Positions 6,261-17,155 are shown, numbered from the stretch's first letter. The stretch is DNA of 64,000 bases from Bacteroides rodentium JCM 16496 (GCF_000614125.1 NZ_BAKJ01000007.1:1-64000); one strand, 5' to 3'. Notes: generated by a model from the sequence alone, not told the origin. Numbers and translations: made by a program.

Positions 6261-8213
6261 ACGTAACAGATGGATATACCTGCCGGGAGTATTGGTGGCT
6301 TGCCTGACATTGGTCTGCTGTCAAAGTCCGGACACGGCTTTGGAGCGGGCACTCATCCTGGCGGGCGACAACCGTGGGGAACTGGAGCGAGTACTCGACC
6401 ATTACCGGGATGACTACTTGAAACTGGAAGCGGCAAAATTCCTGATAGAGAATATGTGTGGACATAGCTCTTATCAGGGGAATGAGATTGACGAATACTA
6501 TGATGCCGTAGATTCTGTTTTGCAGGAGAAACATGGGATTCTGATACATGAACTGGTGGAGGAGATGAACACAGTGGGACGCAGATTTGCCCGGCAATAT
6601 CGTATGACGTGTGATTTGAAGGTGATAACAGCCGATTATCTGATAGAGAACATAGAATGTGCTTTCGAACAGTGGGAACATGGCAGCTGGAGTACCCATC
6701 TCTCTTTTGAGGATTTTTGCGAGTGGATACTGCCTTATAAAGTGGTGGAGCTTCAACCCTTGGACGGCTGGCGCACCTATCTGAAGAACCGGTTTGATGA
6801 GGGCGTGGACAACCTGAAATACTGTTATATGTACAAGAAGTCGGCTGTATGGGCTACATGCCGCATTAATTCTAATCTGAAAGACAGCATAAGGCCGGAT
6901 ATACGTGGCAATGAAATGCTTCCGGTCCATCGGCTCTCCACTAAATTGCAGATGCCGTTTGGAATATGTCAGGATTATGTGGAGATTGCTGCAGCGGTGC
7001 TTAGAAGCGAGGGCGTTCCGGTAGCCATCGATTTTACTCCCCAATGGCCTTTTCGCGAGATAGGACATTCTTGGAATGTGGTATTGGCAAACAGTGGCAA
7101 GCCTATTCCGTTTGGCGGGGTTGAAAGTAATCCGGGAAATCCGCACAAACTTGATGAAAAAATGGCAAAGGTTTATCGGAATACGTATGCTGTCAATCCC
7201 GATTTGGAGAAGTTGCATAAAAATGAACAATGTGTGCCGGGAAACTTCCGGACGTTGTGTATCAAGGACGTGACAAGTGAGTATATGGAGACATCCGATG
7301 TGGAGGTCAAGGTGGATAGAGGGGCCGGTAAATATATTTATCTGGCCATATTCGATAATAAGGCGTGGAATCCTGTCGCTTTCGCAGAGGTTTGTCATGG
7401 CAAAGCTTTGTTCCGTAATTTGGGGCGTGATGTCTTGTACCTTCCGGTGGCTTATCAGAATTATACGGTTACCCCTTTGGGCAATCCTTTTGTGCTGACC
7501 TCAAAAGGCGAGGTCAGACAGATTATTCCGCAAAAGGAGACTATGGATGAAATGGTGCTCTATCGGAAATATCCGCTTTTCCCTCATGTGCAAGGCGTTG
7601 CCCATCGTATTGTGGGCGGGAAGTTCCAGGCAGCCAATACGGCAAACTTCGAGGACTCTGTTACCATTCATGAAGTAACGGAATGGGGAATAAGGGGCAG
7701 GGAGGTAGTGCTGTCTCCCGGAACGGAAGCCTATAGGTATTGGCGATTCTACCAACCGTCTCAAGAGAGCTATTGTAATATATCGGAAATCACTTTTGTG
7801 GATAGTAGCTCTCATCGGGCTGTTGCAGGAAAAGTGATAGGTACGGAAGGCTCTTATGGTGATAATCCCGGAACCCGCAAAGAGGTAGCCTTTGATGGAA
7901 ATCTTCTGACTTACTTTGATGCTCCTATCGAATCCGGTGGATGGGTCGGTATGGATTTTGGACATCCCGTTGCCATGGAGAAGATTATCTATACTCCGAG
8001 GGGGATGGCAATACAATTGCTATAGGCGATACTTACGAATTGTTCTATTGGAAAGACGGGCAGTGGGTATCCTTGGGAAGGCAAGTGGCGACAACGGTTT
8101 CATTGCAGTTCAAGGATGTTCCGGCAGATGCCTTGTATTGGTTGAGGAATTTGTCGGAAGGCATGGAAGAGAGGATATTTTGTTATAAAGACGGCGAGCA
8201 GCTGTTTTGGTAG
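6247..8213 (+). CDS. Transglutaminase-like lipoprotein with discoidin-like C-terminus (one-base frameshift)
   Basis: About 655 residues if one base missing near 8000 is restored (G5 to G6, giving PRGDGNTIAIGD). Lipoprotein signal TLVCC, then a helical N-terminal region and a transglutaminase-like core with catalytic Cys in PFGICQDYVEIAAAVLR, His in FREIGHSWNVVL and an acidic residue shortly after. The C-terminal third has an F5/8-type C (discoidin-like) pattern: YRYWRFYQPS, then VAFDGNLLTYFDAP and GGWVGMDFG. Such proteins are seen in Bacteroides as surface peptidase-like or crosslinking enzymes of unknown substrate. It is coupled to the signal peptidase by a 14-bp overlap and followed 16 bp later by the O-antigen-ligase-like gene. 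Confidence 0.75.
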
Positions 8214-8229
8214 ATAATGCGAATATAGG

Positions 8230-9903
8230 ATGAAAAAACTCATAGGCATTTGCCTGCAAGTGGTGGCTGTAGCCGCGCTGTTCTCGTTGGCGGGTCTGCC
8301 TGGCGACGGTCTGGCTGCGGGCGAAACCGTCGGGCAGTGGGTGTGGTTCGACAAAATGGCGGTGCTGGCAGCTGTCTGCCTTTGGGGGGCATTGTTGTTG
8401 TGCTCTAAAGGGGATGTGTTGCCGGTTTCCAAAGCTGTTGCCTGGTCGTTGATGTTATGGGGAGCCGTTGAGGCCTTTATCGGCTTGCGCCAACTCTACG
8501 GTTTCGAGTCTTCTCGCCATTCGTTGTATGCCCTGACGGGGAGTTTCTTCAATCCCGGTCCCTATTCCGGATACTTGGCGATGGTGCTGCCTGTCTGCCT
8601 GTACCGGTGGCTGGGCGGCAAGGAAAGGGAGGAGATGCTTCGTTTGGTTCGGAATGACGGGAGAAGTTGGGAAAGAGTGGTTGCCAAGATAGGAACGATG
8701 TTTTCCGGTGGCGTGATGCTTCTTATCCTATGTGTGCTTCCGGCAGGAATGAGCCGTTCGGCATGGCTGGCGGCGGGAGTTTCTTGTTTTTGTGTATATG
8801 CATGGCATATGGATTGGACGGATAAGTTCAGATTATTATGGCAGCAGCAAAGGCTGCGGGTGGTGATGGCGGTGATTGGCGGATTATGTGTTTTGCTGTT
8901 GGCGGGTCATTTACTGTTTGCCTTGAAGCCCGATTCTGCACGTGGGCGTCTGTTTATGTGGAAGATAACCTGCCGCGCCATTGCGGAGAAACCGTTGGCC
9001 GGATATGGTGTCAACAACTTTGCAGTGGCATACGGTGATGCGCAAGAGGCTTATTTTGCGGCAGGCGATTATGAACCGTGGGAGGAGCGTGTGGCAGGAA
9101 GTCCCGAATATGCTTTCAATGAATATTTGCAGGCTGCGGTGGAGCTGGGCATTCCTTTGGCTGCTTGTCTGTTGGTTGCCGTCATATTGTGTCTGTATAT
9201 AGGAGTTAGAAAAGAACGTTACGGCATCTGTGGTGCCATTCTTTCTCTGATGATATTCTCTTTTTCTTCCTATCCGTTGCAGCTACCGGCATTTATCGTT
9301 ACATTTGGAGGGTTGCTGCTGGCTTGTATATTCGATGGAAGCCGTTGGCAATGGTTGGGATTGGCTGTATTGGTAGGTGTTGTGGGCGGTTTTCGCTTAA
9401 AGAATGATTTGCGGACGGAGCAGGCCTGCCGCGAATGGATGAACGCGCGGGTGCTGTATAATGCAGGTGCGTATCAATCGGTAGAGAAAGAGTATGAGCG
9501 CCTTTATCCTTCGTTGAGGAATAGGGCGGCTTTCTTGTTCGAGTATGGGCATGGATTGCACAAACAGCAGAAGTTCAATGAATCCAATCGTGTTTTGGAA
9601 GAAGCCTTGCGACGTAGTTGCGACCCGATGATACTGAATGTAATGGGTAAAAACTATCAGCAGATGGGTGACTGCTTATCTGCGGAAGACCGGTTTGTCC
9701 GTTCCACCCATCGGTTGCCGGGACGTATTTATCCCTATTATCTGCTTGCGAAGCTTTATGCGGAACCAAGCTTCAGGCAACCGGACAAGTTTGAAAAAGT
9801 GAAGCGGATGGTATTGACGAAAGAGCCGAAAGTGCATTCTACGGCAATACGACAGATGAGGGAGGAAGTAAAGAAAATACAGATAATTACGCCTTTTAAG
9901 TAA
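8230..9903 (+). CDS. O-antigen ligase-like (Wzy_C) membrane protein with C-terminal TPRs
   Basis: A 557-residue protein. About ten hydrophobic segments fill residues 1-390, with a Wzy_C-type region around SRSAWLAAGVSCFCVYAW, the long periplasmic loop with RLFMWKITCRAIAEKP and GYGVNNFAVAYGD, and NEYLQAAVELGIP. The soluble C-terminus has TPR-like helices (YEYGHGLHKQQKFNES, VMGKNYQQMGDCLSAEDRF). The Wzy_C superfamily transfers lipid-linked glycans; members with TPR tails are also found in peptide-associated clusters of Bacteroides with unknown substrates. It lies 16 bp after the transglutaminase-like gene in the same operon. A glycan-transfer role is not proven by the sequence. Confidence 0.75.
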   Translation: MKKLIGICLQVVAVAALFSLAGLPGDGLAAGETVGQWVWFDKMAVLAAVCLWGALLLCSKGDVLPVSKAVAWSLMLWGAVEAFIGLRQLYGFESSRHSLYALTGSFFNPGPYSGYLAMVLPVCLYRWLGGKEREEMLRLVRNDGRSWERVVAKIGTMFSGGVMLLILCVLPAGMSRSAWLAAGVSCFCVYAWHMDWTDKFRLLWQQQRLRVVMAVIGGLCVLLLAGHLLFALKPDSARGRLFMWKITCRAIAEKPLAGYGVNNFAVAYGDAQEAYFAAGDYEPWEERVAGSPEYAFNEYLQAAVELGIPLAACLLVAVILCLYIGVRKERYGICGAILSLMIFSFSSYPLQLPAFIVTFGGLLLACIFDGSRWQWLGLAVLVGVVGGFRLKNDLRTEQACREWMNARVLYNAGAYQSVEKEYERLYPSLRNRAAFLFEYGHGLHKQQKFNESNRVLEEALRRSCDPMILNVMGKNYQQMGDCLSAEDRFVRSTHRLPGRIYPYYLLAKLYAEPSFRQPDKFEKVKRMVLTKEPKVHSTAIRQMREEVKKIQIITPFK

Positions 9904-9990
9904 TTTAACTATGGATGTTAGTTTTAAAACTAAATATTTTAGTTTATTTGTGGAGATATTATGAATATTGAATTTAAACACACGAAAATC

Positions 9991-11219
9991 ATGAAGAAGA
10001 ATTGGTTGTATATTGTCTGCTTTGCTTGTATGGCAACTGCTTGTTCCGGTACTCCGCAGACTGTGAATGAAAGATTATGTTCCGTTGACGTGGCAAGTGC
10101 CATGGAAAATCTTACAGAATTGAAACTTTCCGAATTGGGTAAGGATGTGCGCTATGTGGCTTTGGAAACAACAGATTCGTGCCTGATCGGGGCAGGTCCG
10201 GATATCTTGTTGCTGGATAAATATATAGTCGTTTTTTCCCATAAAGATTGTTTTGTCTTTGATAAGGCAGACGGACGGTTCATCAGCAAGGTAGGGCATA
10301 CCGGAGACGATCCGGAAGCTTATTCTTATGCTGCTGCCACTTATAATGATGTGGACGGATTACTCTATTTTCAGCGTGCCCCGAATATGCTACAGAAGTA
10401 TGATGTGCAGGGTAACTATCGGGGAAGGGTAACGATACCCACGCCTCCTGCGGCGCCGGGTGATTTTGCTTTCACTGATTCTCTGATTATAGGACATTAC
10501 AATAATATTGCCATGGGCTATAATGCACGGGCTTTACTGTTTTTTAATGAGGCGGGCGAGCAGGTGGATACGTTCCCAGTCTATTTCCTGTCTTGCCGGA
10601 GAAGCAGGTGCAGGATATAGCCAGCATTTCCATTAAGAAGCAGGGAATTTCCGCTATCGTACTGACCATATTCAAGGATGGCAGCCAGTCTGCGGCTATC
10701 AGCGGACATCCTTTTTTATGGAAGATGGATGGGAAGATACAGTTTAAGGAGAGCTTCAACGATACAGTCTACACAGTGAAACGTGATATGCTGGAGCCGT
10801 CTGTCGTATTCAGTACCGGCAAGTGGCATTGGGGAGCAGAAGCGCGTACCGATTCGAAAGACAATGAATCGCGTCTGCTGGTGGGGGCTGTCTTTGAAAC
10901 AGAGAATAATATTTTCTTCCAATGCACACGTGGACTGTATACCAGTGAACCGGAAGCATTCAACGGCATTCATGACCGTAAGTCTGGTACTACCCGTATG
11001 TATACTGAAAAGGAAGGTATAACAGATGACTTGACAGGATTTATGCCTTTTCACCCCAAGACATGCAGCATGCTGGGGGAATATGCGATGATTGTCGGCT
11101 CGGATGAAGTGCTTGGATGGCTGGAAGAGCATCCGGAAGAAGCCGGGAATGAAAAATTGGCCGTGTTAAAGACTCTGACGGAAGATTCCAATCCGGTAGT
11201 GGTTATGACATTGCCTTAA
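9991..11219 (+). CDS. 6-bladed beta-propeller lipoprotein (one-base frameshift)
   Basis: About 409 residues when a missing C near 10587 is restored (VYFPVLPEKQVQDIAS). Start taken at the ATG at 9991, which gives MKKNWLYIVCFACMATAC with lipobox Cys; the ATG at 9961 would add ten unlikely residues. The opening helix ASAMENLTELKLSELGKDVRY, then VALETTDSCLIG and the VGHTGDDPEAY turn, match the other propeller lipoproteins here. The C-terminus ends ESNPVVVMTLP-like (DSNPVVVMTLP), a tail shared with the copies at 33067 and 38802. It follows the O-antigen-ligase-like gene by 87 bp and ends 4 bp before the efflux adaptor gene. It is probably the last gene of the peptide cluster. Confidence 0.75.
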
Positions 11220-11223
11220 AAAT

Positions 11224-12303
11224 ATGAATATGAAGACACAGAACTATCGATACCTGCTATGCATGGCCGTTGCCCTGCTTGCCGCCTGCTCCGATGCCGG
11301 AAAGGGAAAAGAGTCCGAGGAAGGGGTGGCAACCGTCCTGCCAAGTGAAAGCAATGAAGTGACCGTGAAAGTCCTGAAGCGGGCGACCTTTGAGCATGAA
11401 CTGGTGAGCAACGGAAAGGTGACAGCCGGAGCCATGGCGGAATTGCGGTTTGAGACGGCCGGCATAGTGGCGCATATCTATGTGAAGAACGGCGAGCATG
11501 TGCGCAAAGGGCAGAAACTGGCGGAGCTGGACAAGTTCCGCCTGAAGAACAAGACCGCACAAGCCAAGGATGCCCTGGACAAAGCGGAGCTCGAACTGCA
11601 GGATGTATTGATAGGGCAGGGCTATCCGGTGGGGGACACTTCCAAAGTCCCTGCCGACATCATGAAGCTGGCGCGCGTGAAGAGCGGTTACGACCAGAGC
11701 CTCTCCCTATACGAACTCGCCGTGTATGAAGAAGAGCACGCCACATTGGCAGCTCCTTTCGACGGGGTGGTGGCGAATCTCTTTTCCAAACCCTTCAACG
11801 AGGCAAGTACCTCGGAAGCCTTTTGCTCCATCATCGGCACGCAAGGCATGGAAGTGGACTTCACGGTGCTGGAAAGCGAACTGCCCCTGATAAAGAGTGG
11901 CGACAAGGTAATCATTACCCCTTATTCGGATGCCGGTTCCAGGCAGGAGGGGCGCATCACTCAAATCAATCCCCTGGTGGATGACAAAGGAATGGTGAAA
12001 GTAAAGGCATCCGTTGGCGGCAAGGGGGGGCTGTTCAGCGGCATGAACGTGAGGGTGAACGTGCACCGCTCTCTGGGCGGGCAGCTTGTAATACCGAAGA
12101 GTGCCGTGGTGCTGCGTTCGGGCAAGCAGGTAGTGTTTACCTTGAAAGACGGAAAGGCGCAGTGGAACTATGTGCAGACCGGACTGGAGAATGCGGAAAG
12201 CTATAGCATGGCCGATGATGCCTTGAAAGAAGGCGATACGGTCATCGTGACGGGAAATGTGAACCTGGCACACGAGGCGACGGTGAAAACAATTGACAAT
12301 TGA
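11224..12303 (+). CDS. RND efflux periplasmic adaptor (membrane fusion protein)
   Basis: A 359-residue adaptor linking an inner-membrane RND pump to an outer-membrane channel. Lipoprotein signal (ALLAAC), a first lipoyl half (VAHIYVKNGEHVRKGQKLAELD), a short helical hairpin, a second lipoyl half (LAAPFDGVVANLFSKPF), then the beta-barrel (VDFTVLESELPLIKSGDKV) and membrane-proximal domain ending IVTGNVNLAH. The last codons and stop (TIDN) are encoded by the first unit of a TTGACAATTGACA repeat array. First gene of the MFP-RND-OMF-RND operon. Confidence 0.88.
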   Translation: MNMKTQNYRYLLCMAVALLAACSDAGKGKESEEGVATVLPSESNEVTVKVLKRATFEHELVSNGKVTAGAMAELRFETAGIVAHIYVKNGEHVRKGQKLAELDKFRLKNKTAQAKDALDKAELELQDVLIGQGYPVGDTSKVPADIMKLARVKSGYDQSLSLYELAVYEEEHATLAAPFDGVVANLFSKPFNEASTSEAFCSIIGTQGMEVDFTVLESELPLIKSGDKVIITPYSDAGSRQEGRITQINPLVDDKGMVKVKASVGGKGGLFSGMNVRVNVHRSLGGQLVIPKSAVVLRSGKQVVFTLKDGKAQWNYVQTGLENAESYSMADDALKEGDTVIVTGNVNLAHEATVKTIDN

Positions 12304-12391
12304 CAGTTGATAATTGACAATTGACAGTTGATGGTTGACAGTTGATGGTTGAAATTAGATAACTCATAACTTATAACTCATAACTCATAAC
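12290..12391 (+). repeat. Tandem intergenic repeats (TTGACAATTGACAG and AACTCATAACTC types)
   Basis: Imperfect tandem copies of an ATTGACA/GTTGACA/GTTGATG unit run from 12290 to about 12352, followed by AACTCATAACTTATAACTC units to 12391. Repeats of this kind are common between Bacteroidales genes. This array contains the stop codon of the adaptor gene and ends 7 bp before the GTG start of the RND gene. Confidence 0.85.
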
Positions 12392-12397
12392 TCTTCT

Positions 12398-15300
12398 GTG
12401 GTAAAGTTCTTGATACAACGGCCTATTGCCGTACTGATGGCATTTACAGCGTGCTTCATTGTCGGGCTGGTGACTTACTTCACCCTGCCGGTATCCTTGC
12501 TGCCCGATATTGCCATTCCGGAAATAACAGTGCAGGTGTCGGCGCAGAACACCTCGGCGCGCGAGCTGGAGAATACGGTGGTGAAGCCGCTTCGCCAGCA
12601 GCTCATCCAGGTGGCGAAGCTGAAGGACATGGATAGCGAGACGCGTGACGGGGCGGGCATCATCCGGCTGGGTTTTGACTACGGCACGAATACCGACCTT
12701 GCCTTTATCGAGGTGAACGAGAAGATTGACGCCGCCATGAACCATCTGCCCAAGGATACCGACCGCCCGAAGGTGATAAAGGCAAGCGCGACGGACATCC
12801 CCGTCTTCTACCTCAATCTGACGTTGAAGAACGACAGTGCATACGGCAGGACGGACGAACGCGCGTTTCTTGATTTGTGCGAGTTTGCCGAAAATGTCAT
12901 AAAGCGCCGCATCGAGCAGTTGGCGGAAGTGGCGATGGTGGATATTACGGGCTTGGTAGAACGCCAGTTGCAGATTGTACCCGACCCGGATAAGCTTGCT
13001 GTATTGGGCCTCTCCATTGAAGACATCGAAAACGTACTGGCACAAAACAACGTGGAGCCGGGCAGCATGACCGTGCGCGACGGCTACTACGAATACAACA
13101 TCAAGTTCTCCACCCTGCTGCGCACGGAGAAGGACGTGAAGGACATCCTGCTGCGTAAGGAGGGGCGCATCATCCGCCTGGGCGACTTCTGCCGGGTAGA
13201 GATTGTTCCTGCCAAGGAGAAAGGCGTCTCCATGAGTAATGGCAAGCGTGCCGTTACCCTTGCCGTCATCAAGCAGGCGGACGAGAATATGGACGACATG
13301 AAGCTTGCCATCAACAGTACGATGGACTATTTCAGACGGGTATATCCCGACATTGATTTCAATGTCAGCCGTAACCAGACGGAGTTGCTGGACTATACCA
13401 TCTCCAATCTTCAGCAGAATCTGTCGTTGGGTTTCCTGTTCATCTGCATTGTGGCGGTGCTCTTTCTGGGTGACATCAAGTCGCCGTTCATCATTGGGTT
13501 GAGTATGGTGGTATCTATCGTTATCTGCTTCCTGTTTTTCTATCTGTTCGGGATGTCGCTCAATATCATTTCTTTGTCGGGACTTATCCTGGCACTGGGC
13601 ATGATGATTGACAGCAGCATCATTGTCACGGAGAACATTTCGCAGTACCGCGAACGGGGTTACTCGTTGCGGCGGGCCTGCGTGACGGGGACGAGTGAGG
13701 TGATTACCCCGATGCTGAGTTCGTCGCTGACCACCATTGCCGTATTCGTGCCGCTGATATTCATGAGCGGCATTGCGGGGGCGCTATTCTACGACCAGGC
13801 ATTCTCGGTGACGGTGGGACTGCTGATTTCCTACTTTACGGGTATCATGCTGCTGCCGGTGCTGTACTATCTGGTCTACCGGACGGGGTTGCGCGGCAGG
13901 TCTTGGTTCTCGCGCATCCGCATCCACAATCCGTTGAAGGAACATACGCTGGACCGCTTCTATGATGCGGGCATCGACTGGATATTCGCCCATAAGACGG
14001 CAAGTGTCGTGTTCTGTGTGGTGTCCGTGCCGCTTTGTGTCTTTTTCTTCTATGTGATAGGTAAGGAGCGTATGCCCGAGATAGACCAGAATGAACTGAT
14101 AGCCCGCGTGGAGTGGAACGAGAATATACATGTGGACGAGAACCGCAGGCGGGTGGATGCACTGTTCGGCTTGCTGAGGGAAGAGACGGTGGAGCAGACG
14201 GCGGCTGTGGGTCGTCAGGACTATCTGTTGAATCGCGAGCAGGCACTCTCATCTTCGGAATCGGAGCTGTACTTCAAGACCCCCTCGCCGGACGGGATTG
14301 CCCTTTTGCAGAAGCGGGTGGGTGAGTGGCTGAAGCGGGAATATCCGTTGGCCGTGGTCTCCTTTTCTCCGCCCGAGACGGTGTTCGAGAAGCTTTTCGT
14401 GACCGGAGAGGCCGATGTGGTGGCAGAACTCTATGCCCGTAACAAGGAGCAGGCACCGGTGGCAGAGGAGTTGCGCGGACTGGAACTGTGGTTGACGGAG
14501 CTTACCGGAACCGCACCCGTGGGCATCGCCTTCGAGAACCAACTGGACATAAGCATCCTGCAGGAGCGGCTGTTGCTCTACAACGTATCGTATGACGAAC
14601 TGCTGCGCACGCTGCGGACGGCGTTCAAGGAGAACAGTGTGGCGATGCTCCATTCTTACCAGCAATACCTGCCCATCAGCATCGTGGGCGAGGAGCGGAC
14701 GGTGAATGATGTACTGCAAGAGACGCTGATACAGACCCGTCCGGACGAGAAGGGCGAGGTGGAGCATATTCCGCTTCGCGAATTGGTAAAGGTCCGTCCG
14801 ACTGAGGACTTGAAGACGATTACGGCAGGCCGCAACGGAGAGTACATCCCTTTCCGTTTCTACGATGTGACGGACGCCCCGGCTCTGATGACGGAGGTGA
14901 AGCGGGAGGCGGATGCCACGGGCCGGTGGGATGCGGCCTTCTCCGGCAGTTTCTTCTCCAACCGGCAGATGCTGGACGAGCTGGTAGTGATTCTTTTCAT
15001 CTCCGTCCTGCTGATGTATTTCATCCTGGCGGCGCAGTTCGAGAGTTTTGTGCAGCCGCTCATCGTGCTGCTGGAAATCCCGATAGATGTCGCCTTCGCT
15101 TGGGACTCTTATGGGTTTGCGGGCATACGCTGAACCTGATGTCCGCCATCGGACTGATTGTGACGTGCGGTATCATCATCAACGACTCCATCCTGAAACT
15201 GGATGCCATCAATGAGCTGCGGAGAGCAGGCATGCCGCTGCTCGAAGCCATCCATGAGGCGGGGCGCAGAAGGCTCCGGCCCATCATCATGACGTCGCTC

Positions 15301-15492
15301 ACCACCATCTTTGCCATGGTGCCGCTGCTGTTCTCGTTCGACATGGGCTCGGAGCTGCAGAAGCCGCTTTCCATAGCGATGATCGGGGCTATGTCTGTAG
15401 GAACGCTGGTCAGCTTGTTCATCATCCCGTTGATATATTGGTTTATATATAAAGGTTCCACCACAGAGGACACGGAGGCGCACAGAGTTTAA
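12398..15492 (+). CDS. RND efflux permease 1 (one-base frameshift)
   Basis: About 1031 residues after restoring one base near 15100 (AFAxGLLWVCGHTLNLMSAIG), the usual size of an RND pump. Start is GTG at 12398 (MVKFLIQRPIAVLMAF). Two repeated halves, each a membrane helix, a large periplasmic loop and a membrane bundle: SLGFLFICIVAVLFLGD, then LSGLILALGMMIDSSIIVTEN in TM4, and LMYFILAAQFESFVQPL, then LIVTCGIIINDSILKLDA in TM10. Compared with AcrB, TM4 keeps one Asp of the DD proton-relay pair (IDS), and TM10 shows no Lys at the AcrB Lys940 position. So it belongs to a divergent Bacteroidetes RND group. The substrate cannot be read from sequence. Its C-terminal tail is encoded by the left arm of a palindromic repeat. 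Confidence 0.85.
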
Positions 15493-15540
15493 CTGTCTGT
15501 GAAGAAAAAAACTCTGTGCACCTCTGTGTCCTCTGTGGTG
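15459..15540. repeat. Palindromic intergenic element overlapping the RND gene end
   Basis: Arms 15459-15490 and 15509-15540 pair over 32 positions with two mismatches that are G-U in RNA; the core is CACAGAGGACAC and its complement. The left arm encodes the last residues of RND permease 1 (STTEDTEAHRV). The element looks like a dispersed repeat that has landed at the gene boundary. Confidence 0.85.
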
Positions 15541-15566
15541 AATTATCATTTACTAAACGAAATAGC

Positions 15567-17039
15567 ATGAAGAAACTGTTTTTTATATCTTGTCTTATCT
15601 TCGGAGTGTCTTCCGCTTTTGCCCAGCAGCGGATTACGCTTGATTTGCAGCAGACCATTGCCTTGGCAAACGACAGCTCGCTGGAAGCTTTCCGTACCAA
15701 GAACATGTATCTGGCCGGTTATTGGGAATACCGCACCTATAAGGCAAACCGCCTTCCCAGCCTGACACTGAACATGACTCCGGCACAGTACAACCGCGAC
15801 ATCACCAAGCGTTACGACTCCGGGCAGGACCTTGACATCTACCGCAGCCAGCAGTCCTTCTATGCCTACGGCAACCTCGCCGTCCGCCAGAACTTCGACT
15901 TGACGGGAGGTACGTTCTATCTGGATACGGAACTGGGCTATATGCGTAGCTTCGGCGGTAACAAATACACCCAGTTTACCAGTGTTCCGGTACGTCTGGG
16001 CTACTCCCAGAGCCTCGTGGGCTACAACCCCTTCCGCTGGGAATGCAGGATTGAACCGCTGAAGTACGAGAAGGTGAAGAAGGAGTACATCTACAACGCC
16101 GAGCAGGTGTCCGAGCAGGCCACCACCTACTTCTTCGCCCTTGCCATGGCGCAGGCGGAGTATGACTTGGCGCAGGACAATGCCCTCTCTACCGACACCC
16201 TCTACCGCATCGGCATGCAGCGCCTGAAGATAGCCGCCATCAGCCGCGCCGACCTGCTGACGCTGAAGCTCGACGTGGTGAACGCCCGCAACACCTTGCA
16301 GAATGCCTCCAGCGCCTTGAAGCGCGCCATGTTCTCCCTGGCCTCCTTCCTGAATATGGAGAAGAACACCGACATCCGCGTTTCCCTTCCGGGACGTCCG
16401 CAGACACTGACCATACCGGTGGACGAGGCTTTGCAGGCTGCCAAAGCCAATAACCCGGATTTTCTGGAGCTTCGCCAGGGCGTGCTGGAAGCCGAGCAGA
16501 CAGTGGACAAGACGAAGAAGGAATCGCGCTTCAACGCCAGCATCAACGCCAGCGTCGGCTTCAACCAGGTAGCGGAGAAGTTCGGCGAAGCCTACAAGCA
16601 CCCCATGCAGCAGGAAATGGTCTCCGTCAGTGTCTCCATCCCCTTGGTGGACTGGGGCGTGCGCAAAGGCAAGTATAACATGGCGCGCAACAATCTGAAT
16701 GTAGTCCGCACCTCTGCCCGGCAGAGCGAAATCAGCATCGAAGAGGAAGTCATCATGACCGTGAGCGACTTCAACGTCCAGCAAGCCCTCGTTGCCAGTG
16801 CCGAAGAGGCCCTCGACCTCGCCATCCTGGCCTACAACGAAACCCGCCAGCGCTTCATCATCGGCAAGGCGGACATCAACAGCCTGACCCTCTCGCTTAA
16901 CCGCCAGCAGGAAGCGCAGCGCAACTACATCTCTGCCCTGCAGGACTACTGGCTGAATTACTATAAGATAAGGAAACTGACATTGCACGACTTTGCCAGC
17001 GGATTCTCGCTGTCGGAGAAGTTCGAGTATGACAATTGA
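15567..17039 (+). CDS. TolC-like outer membrane efflux protein
   Basis: A 490-residue outer-membrane factor. Start at the ATG at 15567 gives a signal peptide (MKKLFFISCLIFGVSSAFAQ). Two repeated helical halves follow: LDLQQTIALANDSSLEAFRT, and later ISIEEEVIMTVSDFNVQQALV with AILAYNETRQRFIIGKAD and LTLSLNRQQEAQRNY. These are the OEP-family coiled-coil segments that form the periplasmic tunnel. It lies between the two RND genes and would form the exit duct for both pumps. Its stop codon is supplied by a second TTGACA-type repeat array. Confidence 0.88.
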   Translation: MKKLFFISCLIFGVSSAFAQQRITLDLQQTIALANDSSLEAFRTKNMYLAGYWEYRTYKANRLPSLTLNMTPAQYNRDITKRYDSGQDLDIYRSQQSFYAYGNLAVRQNFDLTGGTFYLDTELGYMRSFGGNKYTQFTSVPVRLGYSQSLVGYNPFRWECRIEPLKYEKVKKEYIYNAEQVSEQATTYFFALAMAQAEYDLAQDNALSTDTLYRIGMQRLKIAAISRADLLTLKLDVVNARNTLQNASSALKRAMFSLASFLNMEKNTDIRVSLPGRPQTLTIPVDEALQAAKANNPDFLELRQGVLEAEQTVDKTKKESRFNASINASVGFNQVAEKFGEAYKHPMQQEMVSVSVSIPLVDWGVRKGKYNMARNNLNVVRTSARQSEISIEEEVIMTVSDFNVQQALVASAEEALDLAILAYNETRQRFIIGKADINSLTLSLNRQQEAQRNYISALQDYWLNYYKIRKLTLHDFASGFSLSEKFEYDN

Positions 17040-17090
17040 CAGTTGACAGTTGACAATTGACAATTGAAAATTGACAATTGAAAATTGAAA
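17031..17090 (+). repeat. Tandem TTGACA/TTGAAAA intergenic repeats
   Basis: Copies of ACAATTGACAGTTGACAGT and AATTGAAAATTG units, the same family as at 12290-12352. The array includes the stop of the OMF gene and is followed by AT-rich AATAATTAATAAC-like sequence up to the next ATG at 17156. Confidence 0.8.
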
Positions 17091-17155
17091 GAATCATAAC
17101 CAATAATTAATAACTAAATTTCAACATCTACTTAACCAATAACTAATAACCCCTA

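Noticed and set aside
6229..7398. 389-codon minus-strand open frame opposite the transglutaminase-like gene
   Set aside because: The plus-strand gene has catalytic motifs and is coupled to its neighbour; the minus frame shows no known features.
12290..12391. Possible CRISPR-like or iteron origin repeats
   Set aside because: The units are short and imperfect with no spacers or rep gene nearby; the same family occurs at 17031. An intergenic repeat is the simpler reading.
15546..17063. Long open frame of about 505 codons on the minus strand, opposite the OMF gene
   Set aside because: It is a shadow of the high-GC, codon-biased OMF gene. The plus-strand frame has clear OEP-family homology and a signal peptide; the minus frame has no recognisable domain.
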